Source of the DNA: Membranipora membranacea
Taxonomy: Eukaryota > Bryozoa > Gymnolaemata > Cheilostomatida > Membraniporidae
Direction: 5' to 3'
Length of the DNA: 64,000 bases
NCBI GenBank assembly: GCA_914767715.1
Contig: OU612065.1
Location: 40,858,001-40,922,000 of the forward strand
The position numbers and the translations under genes were made by a program. Below are positions 1-20,877 of the stretch, piece by piece. A model generated the notes under the pieces. That model was given only the letters and a program-made list of their open reading frames with translations. It searched no databases and was not told where the DNA came from. The first letter of the stretch is position 1, and the number at the start of each line of letters is the position of its first letter.

Positions 1-424
1 AAGGACAAATGAAAAAACTAGATGAATAATTATAAACATGCTGAGTCTAAGCTTGAGGCTGTATTGCTCACATAGATGTGGGTGGTGTAGGTATGTATTG
101 TTTTACTGTTCCTGGAATATTAGGTAAGTATTGTTTTACTGTTCCTGAAATATTAAGTAAGTATTGACTCATCAAAGTCAATCAGTACTCAGTTAATGGT
201 CTTTTATCTTCTGAGAAATTTGTCCTTTATTTGTTTGAGTTGTTCCTGCTGCATGAATGATGAGATGGTAATATTATATCAGAGATTTCAAAACTGGCAA
301 TTAATGATTTATGTTTTATCCTTTTGTTTTAATTCAATTACAAAATTGTACATGCTTTGTTGACCTGTGACAAAAAATTGCTTGTTGCTACAGCTAAAAC
401 AACCAACATATTACGTCATGTAAT
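1..424. other. Non-coding stretch, nothing recognised
   Basis: AT-rich DNA with a short local duplication of a 'gtattgttttactgttcctg' type phrase near 90-165. No convincing ORF, splice-bounded exon or structured RNA is visible. Confidence 0.5.
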
Positions 425-530
425 TCACTATGGTTCCATGGGTCGATTTTGTGGTTCACTTCAATTTCGAATGGTTAGAATCCAGTGGATTCTAACCATT
501 CCCATGATGGGAAAAACATGAAAAGAATCT

Positions 531-619
531 GCCGCGGCCGAGATTTGAACCCCGGCCTCCCGCGGGAACTGCCTTTGAAGGTATTGTGTGCAACGCGCTA
601 ACCATTCAGCCACGACGCC
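531..619 (-). ncRNA. tRNA-derived SINE head (RNA polymerase III box A and box B)
   Basis: On the minus strand the segment starts GGCGTCGTGGCTGAATGG, which contains a near-consensus box A (TGGCTGAATGG, complement of about 602-612). It also has a box B, GGTTCAAATCTC (complement of 540-551). A D-arm (GCU/AGC), a short variable-arm-like hairpin (UCCCGCGGGA) and a T-arm with one mismatch can be drawn. The anticodon arm does not fold into a normal 5-bp stem and the acceptor ends do not pair fully. I therefore read it as a tRNA-derived SINE or tRNA pseudogene, not a working tRNA. Confidence 0.5.
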
Positions 620-739
620 AATTAGGAAATATGGCGAATAAACACGGGTTGGATATTCGCGTCCAAAAAGTCATTCGTCACAATCGGAATTTGACTTTAA
701 TGCCATTTCCATGGGGCGATTACTACCGAAATCCTTACA

Positions 740-790
740 TAATCGATCCATGGAACCATAGTGAATCACTATGGTTCCATGGATCGATTA
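740..790. repeat. 51-bp perfect palindrome
   Basis: Two 25-bp arms flank a single central A at 765. The arms contain the terminal sequence of the surrounding element (ATCGATCCATGGAACCATAG), so this looks like a doubled, head-to-head transposon end. Confidence 0.85.
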
Positions 791-1976
791 TGCGCCCTGC
801 ATAGAATATTTTAATTTGTGTAGATTTTCTTGGAACAAAATTACTCATTCTTACCAACAATTAATAATGCACGGGCCTAACTAGTCTGTGCCCCCCAGAC
901 TTTGCTCCCCGCTTGACGGTCCCCGGCCTAACACCTGTTATGATGATGCAAAAAGTGCTGTCAATTCCAGGAATTATTTATCAATAGGTGCATTTCACAA
1001 CATGAATTCAACAAATAAACAAATAAAACAAAAGACAGGTAGATTAGAATGTTCTCTCTGTATAATAATCTCATTGTCGCACATTCATAGATCAATATCG
1101 ATAAGCTTATATAAAGGAGGCAGCAATCCCAGTGTAATAACACATTGTCCTGCGGTACCGGAGGCGATAGCAAATAACTCACAGCAAACACTGCAAACAC
1201 CTGCCAGTAGACTTTGGTAAGTTATTTTAGTATTTAAAGAAAATCCTGGACTTGTAATTCATTCAGTCACCGATATTTTGGTGTAAGAAAGTCGCCTTCT
1301 CCAAAGAAAACCTATTGAAATTGAATTCATTGTATTAATATCCTTATACGAATCTCAAATTTCACATTAACCTCACAGCAAAATTTGCAAAAGAAACCAC
1401 AAAAAGTGTAGAAAATATTCTAATCGCGCCTTTGTTAATCATGTCTATCAAATTGCTCAGATCTCGTATACATGTTTTTCAAACTCAATTCTGTGAATTA
1501 CAGGCTAAATAAGATAAAATAATAATATTACAATAATATTCTAGAATGAGTAAAGAGATAAAAGGGGAACATATCTCTCATATTCAAAATCAAGATGGTT
1601 TTAATTATTTATTCTTCCTTTGAATAAGCAGGTTTGGACATACTCCCTGCTTGGAAGTAAATACAGAAAGTCTGTATGTTGCATTTTAAATGATGAGACA
1701 TTATCAAGTAAAAAAAAAAGAAGCAAATAAGTTTCATTATTTTCTGCATAACAAATGATATTTCTACTGAGTTTAATAATTGTCCTATATTTCTAGATAT
1801 GTTTTATACTTATTTCTCTGTATATTCTATATTTTGTACATTTGATATTGGTGTTTAATGGAATTACATATAAATTTGAATATATATCCTAGAATGTTTA
1901 CACTTCACATGTTGCTCTTCTCGAATCAGAAGATTATTGTGGATTATTATTATTTTATTGTAGAAGAGAAGAGAGA
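791..1976. other. Non-coding stretch upstream of the endonuclease ORF
   Basis: AT-rich sequence with no supported gene. Two overlapping opposite-strand ORFs of 110 and 79 codons (888-1220) show no domain signature or splice support. A polypyrimidine-like run ending in TTGTAG sits just before 1964, so the following ORF could be preceded by an intron. Confidence 0.4.
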
Positions 1977-3143
1977 ATGGAGGCCAACAACATCCCTAAC
2001 GATGCAGCCATTAACTATCCACTCACTGTAATATTCATCAACCGCATCGACGCATGGTGTCGATATCTACCTGATGGTGTTAGACATGTTCTGATCGCTC
2101 AGTATCAGACTTTTCTAGATGAGAGAGATCGAGTCGGATTAAACATGAGAAGGCTGGTAGAGCAAAGAAGGAATGATTGTATCAGGAATCAACGACAAAC
2201 TGTGACAGATTATCGCCATGTAGCCGAAAACTGGAGGAATAGGAACAACAACTGGACCCAGCTCTTTGGGCAGCGTATCGGCAACAACCCCCCTGATCCT
2301 GACGCACTTGATGTGGCTGTTGCAGCTTTTCAAGATCAATTGGATCCTGCTGGAGAGGGACCTCAACTGGCGGGTGTAAGAATAGGTCACATCAATCTCA
2401 ATTCTCTACTAACCGGAGACGGGGGAAGGCCAGACAAGTTTGATAACCTAAGAATAGTTTTGGGTGCCTGGAATTTTGGTATATTTGTCGTAGGTGAGTC
2501 CAAGGTCAAGGGTGTTAATGATAACCTGTTAGCTGTTGATGGGTATCGCATGTTTAGATTAGATCGAGATTATCCTGGCGCCGCGCAAAATGACGGAGGG
2601 CTTTTGGTCTACATTCGTAACGATTTGAACGTGAACTTGATACAAAGTGGGAACAGGCCGGTCGATAATAGTCTTTTACAGTTTATTGAGGTAGAAGTCA
2701 TACAGCCTCACCCCAATCCTAACATCAGGGTAGTCGCTGTGTATAACCCTCCATGGGGAGATCACATCGAGGCAATGAGTAATCTTCTGACTGATTACCG
2801 TGATGCTGGTCCCAATATTATCATCCTAGGAGACATCAATATTGATGTACGTGGTAATCAGAATCAAGCTTACCAGAACTACTTTAGAGCTAACCCTCGA
2901 AGATTCAGGCAATGCATTGTGGCCCCGACCAGACCCGACTCCGGTACATTAATTGATCACATTTACACTAAACAGGCTAATCTGGGGTCCGTGTTAGAAT
3001 CAGGTGTAGTAAGGGTGGAAGGCTTTGCAGATCATTATCTAATCTATTGTACAGTTGGTAACGCACCACATGTAGGGGTACCAGCTCCTAGGTCTGTCAG
3101 ACCCTCGGTACAAAATAAAACCTCTTTCTGCACTATTAGTTAG
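1977..3143 (+). CDS. Stand-alone AP-endonuclease-like (EEP) protein, non-LTR retrotransposon type
   Basis: Uninterrupted 388-codon ORF starting at an ATG. Residues about 1-130 are a charged, Arg/Asn-rich region I do not recognise. Residues about 132-375 carry the endonuclease/exonuclease/phosphatase fold found at the N-terminus of LINE ORF2 proteins. Visible motifs in order are GHINLNSLL (Asn), VGESK (catalytic Glu), GGLLVYIRNDL, ILGDINIDV (GDxN), GTLIDHIYT (IDH) and FADHYLIYC (C-terminal His). In LINEs this enzyme nicks the target DNA to prime reverse transcription. No reverse transcriptase follows: the frame ends inside the first unit of a 48-bp tandem repeat. LINE copies normally lose the 5' end, so keeping the endonuclease and losing the polymerase is odd. 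It could be a 3'-deleted element, an endonuclease-only element or a domesticated gene. Confidence 0.7.
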   Translation: MEANNIPNDAAINYPLTVIFINRIDAWCRYLPDGVRHVLIAQYQTFLDERDRVGLNMRRLVEQRRNDCIRNQRQTVTDYRHVAENWRNRNNNWTQLFGQRIGNNPPDPDALDVAVAAFQDQLDPAGEGPQLAGVRIGHINLNSLLTGDGGRPDKFDNLRIVLGAWNFGIFVVGESKVKGVNDNLLAVDGYRMFRLDRDYPGAAQNDGGLLVYIRNDLNVNLIQSGNRPVDNSLLQFIEVEVIQPHPNPNIRVVAVYNPPWGDHIEAMSNLLTDYRDAGPNIIILGDINIDVRGNQNQAYQNYFRANPRRFRQCIVAPTRPDSGTLIDHIYTKQANLGSVLESGVVRVEGFADHYLIYCTVGNAPHVGVPAPRSVRPSVQNKTSFCTIS

Positions 3144-3370
3144 GGGTTAGATCATCTACCAAGGATATCCAAGATTCGCACTATTAGTTAGGGGTTAGAT
3201 AATCTACCAAGGATATCCAAGATTCGCACTATAAGTTAGGGGTTAGATAATCTACCAAGGATATCCAAGATTCACACTATTAGTTAGGGGTTAGATAATC
3301 TACCAAGGATATCCAAGATTCGCACTATTAGTTAGGGGTTAGATAATCTACCAAGGATATCCAAGATTTG
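3130..3370 (+). repeat. 48-bp tandem repeat, 5 copies, at the 3' end of the endonuclease ORF
   Basis: Units of 48 bp contain TTAGGGGTTAGATAATCTAC and differ at only a few positions. The ORF stop codon lies in the first unit. Tandem 3' tails occur in some non-LTR retrotransposon families, so the array may mark the element's 3' end. Confidence 0.9.
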
Positions 3371-6300
3371 CAATCATATTAGCTGTATGTTTATAACTAG
3401 TAGGTTACTGATGACTTCTATTTAGGATTTGGATTTTTTAGTTCAAACTTTTGTTGATGCATATAAAAGTAAACACTATTGTTCCTTTTGTCAATCGTGT
3501 TGTCATTCAGCTGTTTAAAACGTAACTTCAGTTGACACGTTTACAGTATTTTAATTTACATTTTTATATAAATTTTTTTATGTTTGAGGTTGAAAGTCTT
3601 CTTTCACTTTGCCTGTCAGCTGAATCCTCATGATCATTTTTTTCTGCTATTAAATTATTTACAAGATGCTTCTTATCTTTGATTAATTTTCCTCCAATAA
3701 TAAACCTTACAGTTTCTATATCTCGACTGTTGCTTGACGACTCGACATTTACACACTCCAGAGGAGTGAATATTATCTAGATTTCAGTTAGCTACACTTT
3801 GCTTCCGAATTTCTTTGAATAGCTGCTCTGATAGGCCTATGAGTTATAGTATGACTACAAAACAGCTACTCTGATAGGTAGTTATATATAGTTATAGTAT
3901 CCATTGTACCACTGATGGTCTTCTGAGTTTTTTTTCTAATCAAAAGCTGATGACAGTTTAGAATGAGCATGAATGTTATTGTTATTGGTAACATTGTTTA
4001 TATATTATATAATTTGTCGGTCATGTGGAGTTTTACTATTTTCTTTTAACCTTTTTGCACCGGAGGTTATAGGGATATGTATCTCACCGCAACAAAAAAT
4101 ATGTGTGCCAGCAAAAATTTATAATAGTTGCACAAAAAAATCATTTACCACAATGTCTGCTATTCATCTGTCATGTGAGTCTAATTTTGAACGTACTAAT
4201 TGCTGATATATTGAGCCATGAGCAGCCAATCAATATGATATTTACCACCTCAAAGGTGGCTATTCTGTACAAGCTATCTAATTTCTTTGTCTTTTAGCGC
4301 AGCGTGAAAAATATTTTGTGTTCTCTTCTAGGTGACTGATGTTGCTTATCTATAGTTAGGAGCAAGCATATTCATGTGAGTTTCATTAGAAACTAATAAA
4401 AGTTGACTAATCTACATATAATATCACGAATGAGGTCTGTAGGTGCTTTTTGTTTACCTGTCATAATTTGACTGCCTACTGTGCCAACTTATTTTTGGGC
4501 TCCGCACCTCGAATAGCATCTCAGATGCTACTGCGCACATAGAGCCTCATCGCCTCACTAGGTTTTAATTGCCTGTTTTTTTGAAACGATGAAAAATACA
4601 CCAAACCAAAATGATCCAATTAGCCTGCATTTAGACTTTAAGCCGTCGCTGGTTCACCAGTAGAATGGCAACAAGCAAATTGTGGGCAACTTGGAACTAA
4701 CTTGATCTAATTCCCTGCATGGATATTAGCCTGTCTTAAAAGGCTACATGAATATACAACTCCAGAGGCTGGAATTTGGGAGATAGCTCCGATTTAATTT
4801 CTCCCGCCTCAAGTGCTTTGAAAATGATAAAAATTGCTTCACATTGTCTTTACCTGATTGGTTGTGAGTAACCGAGCTTTGACGTATACTGCCGAACTTC
4901 CAATACTCTTTGTGATTGGCTGAACGTTAAGCTAGAATTTAGAACTTCAATGAGTTGCTATGCTGGGCTGGTGAAAATAATAAAGCTCAACTTGGATCAA
5001 GCTATATCTCTCAATGCTGCATCTACACAAGTAACAGAATCTACCTTATTATCCGACAATATTATCCACAGGAAGTTCCACTGAGAATTTCAGCAACTTT
5101 GGGTTTGTTTCTAATATAAACTGACCCCAACAATTCACAAAACTAAAGCTCTGTTTGTTATAAAAAAAATTCTTCTGTAAGTTTTTGTTAGTTAGTGGTG
5201 CTGCCCAAAATGGTCAATAACTCGACCTGTTTTTGGTAAACCAAACTAAGAAATACAACTAAAGTTAGGGAAATCTAAGACTAGTGTTCATGGATAGGGA
5301 TTGGTGTTGGATATTGGACAAATGCAATGTGTATGTAGAATGCTTGCCTAATAATACCTACTACTAGCTAGTCTAATAAATGATAGACTAGCTAGGCCTA
5401 CTTCATCAACTCACCTCTTAGCCCTGCTCTGTTGTACTAGCTAGGTGTTGCAAGCAATTCGATTCTCATTTTGATTTGGCCTAGTTGAAGAGTTTGGTGT
5501 CTATACTATCATAGTCCCACAAACATAGAAATAGCTTCTTTGGATTTGACCACTGATTTGGGAAAATAGCCTGCTTGAAACTTCAAATGATAATGTATAC
5601 TTACTAAATATTTGATTAATTTGAAGAATCATTGATTGATTTACAAAATTAAAGCTCTCTTTATGGTGATGGAGGTATGTTAGTGCGCATGATGCACCAT
5701 CTTATACTAAAGTCTAGGTCTAGAGCTATTCCAGCTGTGTCATTTATTTATGCGATATGCGTGGACCTATACAACTCAAAATAATACATAAGCTGGGAGG
5801 TGTTCTCTCAACAATTCAGTCAGCCATAACTTCATCTGTTGTTCAATCACCAGACATCTGAAGTAACAAGGAGTAAATTCTTCCCAGGACCATGATTATA
5901 ATATCCTTCTTAGAACTCCGTTAAAACTTTTCAAAAGAAACACATATTGAGGCTATTTCCCCTTGGTAATCCCAAAGCATTATGTGCTAAAAAATCCAAA
6001 GAACATTATGAAGATAATAAAAGATCAGATTCATCAGTTTGATAGCACCTCAGGTGGCTGAAGCAGGACGCTGCCAACCAATATGCATTTACTGGTGTGA
6101 TTATAATGAGCAGGTACCATACTGATACACCACCTAGCTGTGATATACAGATATAAGCGGATAGCCATGGGACATGATGTGTTATACCAGGATAGTGTTT
6201 TACCATGACATTGTATCTCTCACATTATATCTCATGTCTGTTTCAGGTTTTATCGTTTATCTCATAGGAGTGCTGATGGATTCAGTATATGAGAAAACGT

Positions 6301-6830
6301 AAATGAAGTCTATCATCATATTCCTCTCAGATATCAACTTTGTGCAAGAGGTATGTGAGTGAGTTATGCTGGAGTGAATTCCATCTCTGGTTATACTCTT
6401 TCGTGTACGCAATGAGATCAGTGATTGACGCGGGGAGAGGGGGAGGTTACACTAAAACATATCATTTAAATTCTTGGCAATCAATAAGTGCTTCTCATTG
6501 AATTACATAGTCATGATAGTCTGTCAACTCTGGGCCTAATGGTTATTGCTGATATATTGTGTCACATTGTGTGGTTTGTCACTATGTTACCCGACCACAA
6601 ACTCAAGCCAATATTAAACTTCTCACTTTCTGTCTCTAACAGAACTGTTTTATTACAGGTAGGCGGAAGACTAACTACAATTGCTCTGTGTGAATATTGA
6701 GAGCTGGACTTTGCAGCTGAACTTTTAGTCGTATTATTCTCACTGAAGAGGACTCGGATAACTTGATGTGCCTCCGAGGCACTCTGCTTATTTAGTATAC
6801 TGATCTCAACGCCACCACCGCTGCAGAACT
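3371..6830. other. Intergenic, no gene recognised
   Basis: AT-rich sequence with scattered ORFs under 80 codons and no domain signature. A small inverted repeat around 5364-5394 (CTAGCTAGTCTA against its complement) and an imprecise local duplication near 3820-3900 are the only structures seen. Confidence 0.5.
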
Positions 6831-16660
<9,830 letters not shown>

Positions 16661-17618
16661 TATCATCTCAACTCTCTCCCTCCTCCTCAGCCCAACGCAG
16701 CGCAACCACCAGCAGCAGCTTATATATATATATATATACAGATATAACATTATAATACCTTCACATATTACGGTATTACATTGTAACTGGGCAAGTGGTA
16801 GAGTCATCACATAATAACTGATGTAATCAAGCACACAGTAAACTGCTAGTAATAATCAGCTGACTTTGCCACATTTTCTAGGTAATGGCTGATTGCCCTC
16901 ACGGCTGTCTAATCAAATCCTTTTCTTGTGTTGATATTTTGTAACATATAGAGACTACACAAGATAGCTGCAGGCTGGAGTTGTCTGGTCATAACCAGTG
17001 GACACAATGTCCTCATTGTATGTATAATATAATAATACTGATGATAAATGTACCGAGTAATGTACTAAACAGGCCCTTTACCTGCAGCTTGCTTACTTTA
17101 CTTAATATTTTATTTTAATCCTCAGTTATAGTGGAGAGAAATATAAAAGTTTTAGTGGCATAACGTCATAAATCAGCGGATGAAGAAGATGTACAAATAT
17201 TAATAAATATAACATTTACTCTGTGAGATAACTACTGATCCATAATTATCATCTATCTATATAGAAACAAATAAAATAGATTGTCATAATGATAAATCTT
17301 ATTGCTTTATGTGTAAATCACTAGAATGTGGTCATGCTGTGGGTATTAGGAAAAAAAGAATGCCATAGGAATATGATTCTTTACAGAGGGCTGACGTTAG
17401 ATAAGAAGACTAGGTTATCTTCACACTGACAGTGTATCCACTCTAATCTCAACAATACTTATGTGTTTACTCTAAATAGCTTGAAGAAAAAAACAGTGTT
17501 GTGCTTCCCACATGAAAGCTGCTATAGTTAATAGTAATCATTGACTCACTTTGATTAGGTTCAAAAATATTGCCACCAGATAAGAACGGTAAAAAATGTC
17601 AGCGTCGTCTGATTAAAA
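16661..17618. other. Convergent 3' regions of GSK3 and LRRC58
   Basis: No coding signal. It holds the presumed 3' UTRs of two converging genes. A canonical AATAAA at about 17270 on the plus strand is a plausible GSK3 polyadenylation signal. A short (TA)n run lies near 16721-16738. Confidence 0.5.
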
Positions 17619-20188
17619 TCATCCGAGAAGAACACGTTTGATTCTTTCTCTGGCGTCTCTCATCTCTTCGTCAGACTCCGAGTCGCTGCTTCCCTCCATA
17701 TAAGGTAGATCATCCGAGCAGGTAGGAGAGCACAGATACTGCAGCAGAGGTAACTTATACTTACCACAGAAGTCTACAAACTTAACATGCTCCACCTTCG
17801 CTGAGAAGAAAACTCCTAAAAATAGAGATACGATCAAGTTTGATATTTTAGAATCACTGACTCCCAGGGAGGTCACTGGATTCACATTAGATATGCATGA
17901 TATGTCAGGTGACAATGGTACCTGGTCACCTGATTATGCTCTGCATACTACCTGTGAGCTGTTCACTGGACCGCCTCATTGAGTGAGCTCACTGGTCCAG
18001 AGACTGTCCGCTTGTTTGACCTTCATGAAGGATAAGTTAGGAGTTGCCATGAGTTTGTCTAGTGAGGTTATTATGATAAGGGTGTTTTAGTACTGTTTAT
18101 CCCCTACTCAACCCAACAGACATATATAATTAGTTCAATGTTTGATCACCAGTACATGACTTTTGTTTTTGTGTGTCCGTGACATAATTAATGAACACCA
18201 AATCTTCACTGAATATTTAATGAACGTCTGGTTTATGTGCACTCTTATCCTCATGAAATATAGGAATAAATACAATGCTTATATCGTGATCATAGTAATT
18301 AACTTGTAGTGGGAATGCAGCTCTGTTAAGTCTGATATATTACACGAATATACCAATGACTCTGCAGTGCCAAATCAAAACGAACGAGTAAGAGAAAGTA
18401 AATTTATATGCTGACTTTTAATAGCCTCATATAATATGTTCAGCTGTTGAGTGATTTTGCTGCAAAAATGTTATCAACCACAAATAAAATCTTCATGAGT
18501 CATTATTCCTATACAATAGTGCTTAGCACAATAACAAACAACAGTAACAAACATTTATCGAAAGCAGAGCTTCGTAGATGGAACGTTATCACTGTATATG
18601 ACCATAATGGAATAGAGCCTAACCACAGCCCAAGAATTAATGTTATACTATGTAGATCATTAATTTTTCTCACCTTTACACCTCGGGTTGACACATTTGT
18701 TAGCTGATCTGAGATAGCGATCCAGGCATGTTGGTATACGCTCCTTCTTATATGGTATATGAGCTAGTTTGATTGTCCGACCTGCTAACTCCATTAGCGA
18801 TGGCACCTCGTAAGTCATGCTCTGTACAAATCTGACAACCAGTGGATTGTTCCTTAGGCTAAGTTCTACCAGGTTTATGGATACAAGTTCGGGTGGTAGA
18901 GTAGCCAGCCTGTTATTGTGTAAGCTGAGTGACCTGAGTTTCCTAAGGCGGATCATGGTTCGTGGAAGACTGCGTATTCTGTTACAGGCCAGATTGATGC
19001 TGACTAGCTTGGAGAGAGATCCTAATTCAGCTGGTACCGTCTCTATGTGGTTGTCACCAAGATTAAGGACCTCAAGGCTACAAACAAGAGAAAATAAACA
19101 ATGTCAGTCGTGTACAGAGGTGAGGTATATGTGAGAAGCCTAGACCTACTTAACTGTAAACTGTATCATGATCAATCTGTCACCTCCTTCACTGTGTCTC
19201 CACAGTCTGATCGTTACGGGGTTAAGAGTCGTTATTTTGTGATCCGGAATAGTTCCCCCAACAGGGAGACGAGTCATCCGTCCTGATAACCAGGTTAGGA
19301 TCTTTATACTACATGTAGGGTTGTGTAGAGTAGACCTCCAGGTTTATAAATCCTGGAGGTCTACTCTACACAACCCTACATGTAGTATAAAGATCCTTTT
19401 CGGCCTTTTCAAAGGTCCCTATCCCACAAAAATCACATGAGCAACCCAAAGTGGAACAAAAAAGTCTGAGCAAAACCAATTCAATGCGAGGTGAGATGAT
19501 ACATTTATCAGGCGGGTGTATCTAGAAAATCTTGAGCCAAAAGAAACTTTAAATCAATCAACAAATCAGCCAACTTAATTGGCTCACAAACGCTCAAGAG
19601 TTACGCTCATCATTGACTGGAGTGTAGGACTAAGTCCTGTGTATGTGTCACCATTCTCCCTGGTGTCACATGTCGTGATATAACTATGTACTTGTGTATC
19701 ACCAACCTGTGCATGTGTTGTATGGTGTTAGGTATATCACTAATCTTGTTAGAGCCAAGATAAAGCTTCTGTATATCAGGCATGTGGATGAGCTGAGGAG
19801 GAAATTCTGTCAGATTGTTTCCGCCGAGATTTACGGCTCTCAGCGACTTGAGCTGGTCAAACGCCTTTGGTAATGAATCATCATCTAGATTATTGTTTTT
19901 AGCCACCAATGTCTGCAGACTAGCTAAATTACTGAACTCATCAGCAATGTGACTAAGTCTATTATTACTGACATCTAAGATGACTAGACTGGTGAATGTT
20001 TCTATAGATGTGGGTATGAAGCCAATACTATTATGGTGTATCTGTAAACTTTGTATATTATCTCTCTCCTCTTCTGGAAGCATTTGCTCAGGAAACTCTG
20101 TATAACCATTTCGGCTTAGATCAACACTATTCTTGTCATTCCATTCCCACTCTACCAAAGTAGAAACCTCTCCCCCTGATGCCATCAT
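17619..20188 (-). CDS. LRRC58: Leucine-rich repeat-containing protein 58
   Basis: Three coding exons on the minus strand: 20188-19707, 19077-18674 and 17815-17619. They join in phase to 361 codons including the stop, close to the vertebrate protein's usual size. The N-terminus (MMASGGE; an internal Met is an alternative start) is followed by about eight leucine-rich repeats with the LxxLxLxxNxL pattern. The conserved C-terminal block comes next: SLHNNRLATLPPELV, LSLRNNPLVVRFVQSMTYE, CVNPRCKG, VKFVDFCGKYKLPLLQYLCS, an acidic serine stretch and the terminal RVLLG. These match the LRRC58 family from memory. Cysteines in the C-terminal block may bind metal (inference). Intron 1 (19078-19706) contains a 101-bp near-perfect palindrome. 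The gene diverges from PEX19. Confidence 0.93.
19297..19397. repeat. 101-bp palindrome in LRRC58 intron 1
   Basis: Two 46-bp arms, identical when reverse-complemented (19297-19342 and 19352-19397), flank a 9-base centre, TTTATAAAT. No target-site duplication is seen around it. The absence of mismatches suggests a recent origin. Confidence 0.95.
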
Positions 20189-20877
20189 TCACTGATTGAT
20201 GAGTATGTCTGTGTGTCCCTCTGCACAAAGAGAGGTGGTAGGAGCAATTATATAACTGTCAGTGTGCTGTGTCAAAAGACAAATTGCAGGTTGGTGATGT
20301 TGACAATCAGTATCTCATATATCTATCAATATATATATCACTAATGTAGCAAATATAACACCACCACCATGTATAGATATATATATATAATATTTACTTT
20401 CTTTCACAGCTAAATCCTTTTTTTTCCTATCTTTATCTATATTAAGTCAGCCTCACTCAATGACTAGACCTTGTTTGATCATTCTCAATCTTGCTTCACA
20501 TAGTCACCTCTTTGACACAGCAAAGGTTACATGACAAACTGTTAGGTAATCATTTTATACAACTTAGATTTGGGAATGATTTTGCAATTTTTTTTATTTA
20601 GCATTGTTTACAACTAAGTTCCCAGTAGAATGGTGATAGTTATAGGGTACAGACTGGGAGTTCCACAATTACAAACAGGATTAACAGGCTAACACATCGA
20701 ATGTAAATAAAATATCATGCTTGAGTAAAATGATAACTGCCCAATGGTTAGCCTGCTTTTATACCTATATCCAATCATATGTAGTCTAACAGCTGCCAAG
20801 TAAACCTGTAGAAAACTATTTTTCTGCAGGATACTCCTTCTAAGGTGGTCAAGGTTGAAAAAGGTTCAAGGCTGATC
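20189..20877. promoter_or_regulatory. Shared divergent promoter region, LRRC58/PEX19
   Basis: The start codons of LRRC58 (minus) and PEX19 (plus) are 689 bp apart and point outward, so both promoters must lie here or nearby. The stretch is AT-rich with a (TA)n run near 20376-20389. No clear TATA box or CpG-rich core is recognised. Confidence 0.45.

Larger units (their letters stand above)
425..790. mobile_element. Inverted-repeat element carrying a tRNA-like SINE segment
   Basis: A terminus reading TCACTATGGTTCCATGG starts at 425 and recurs in inverted orientation ending at 764. It then occurs again, reversed, at 765-790, so the right end forms a 51-bp perfect palindrome (740-790). The interior holds a tRNA-like block (531-619, minus strand). 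This fits a small non-autonomous inverted-repeat transposon that captured, or was built around, a SINE. No clear target-site duplication could be defined because the right end is doubled. Confidence 0.55.

Noticed and set aside
531-619. Functional tRNA gene
   Set aside because: No good anticodon stem, poor acceptor pairing and location inside a repeat element. Kept as SINE-like only.
586-804. 72-codon ORF over the tRNA-like block and palindrome
   Set aside because: It overlaps structured repeat sequence and has no domain or codon signal.
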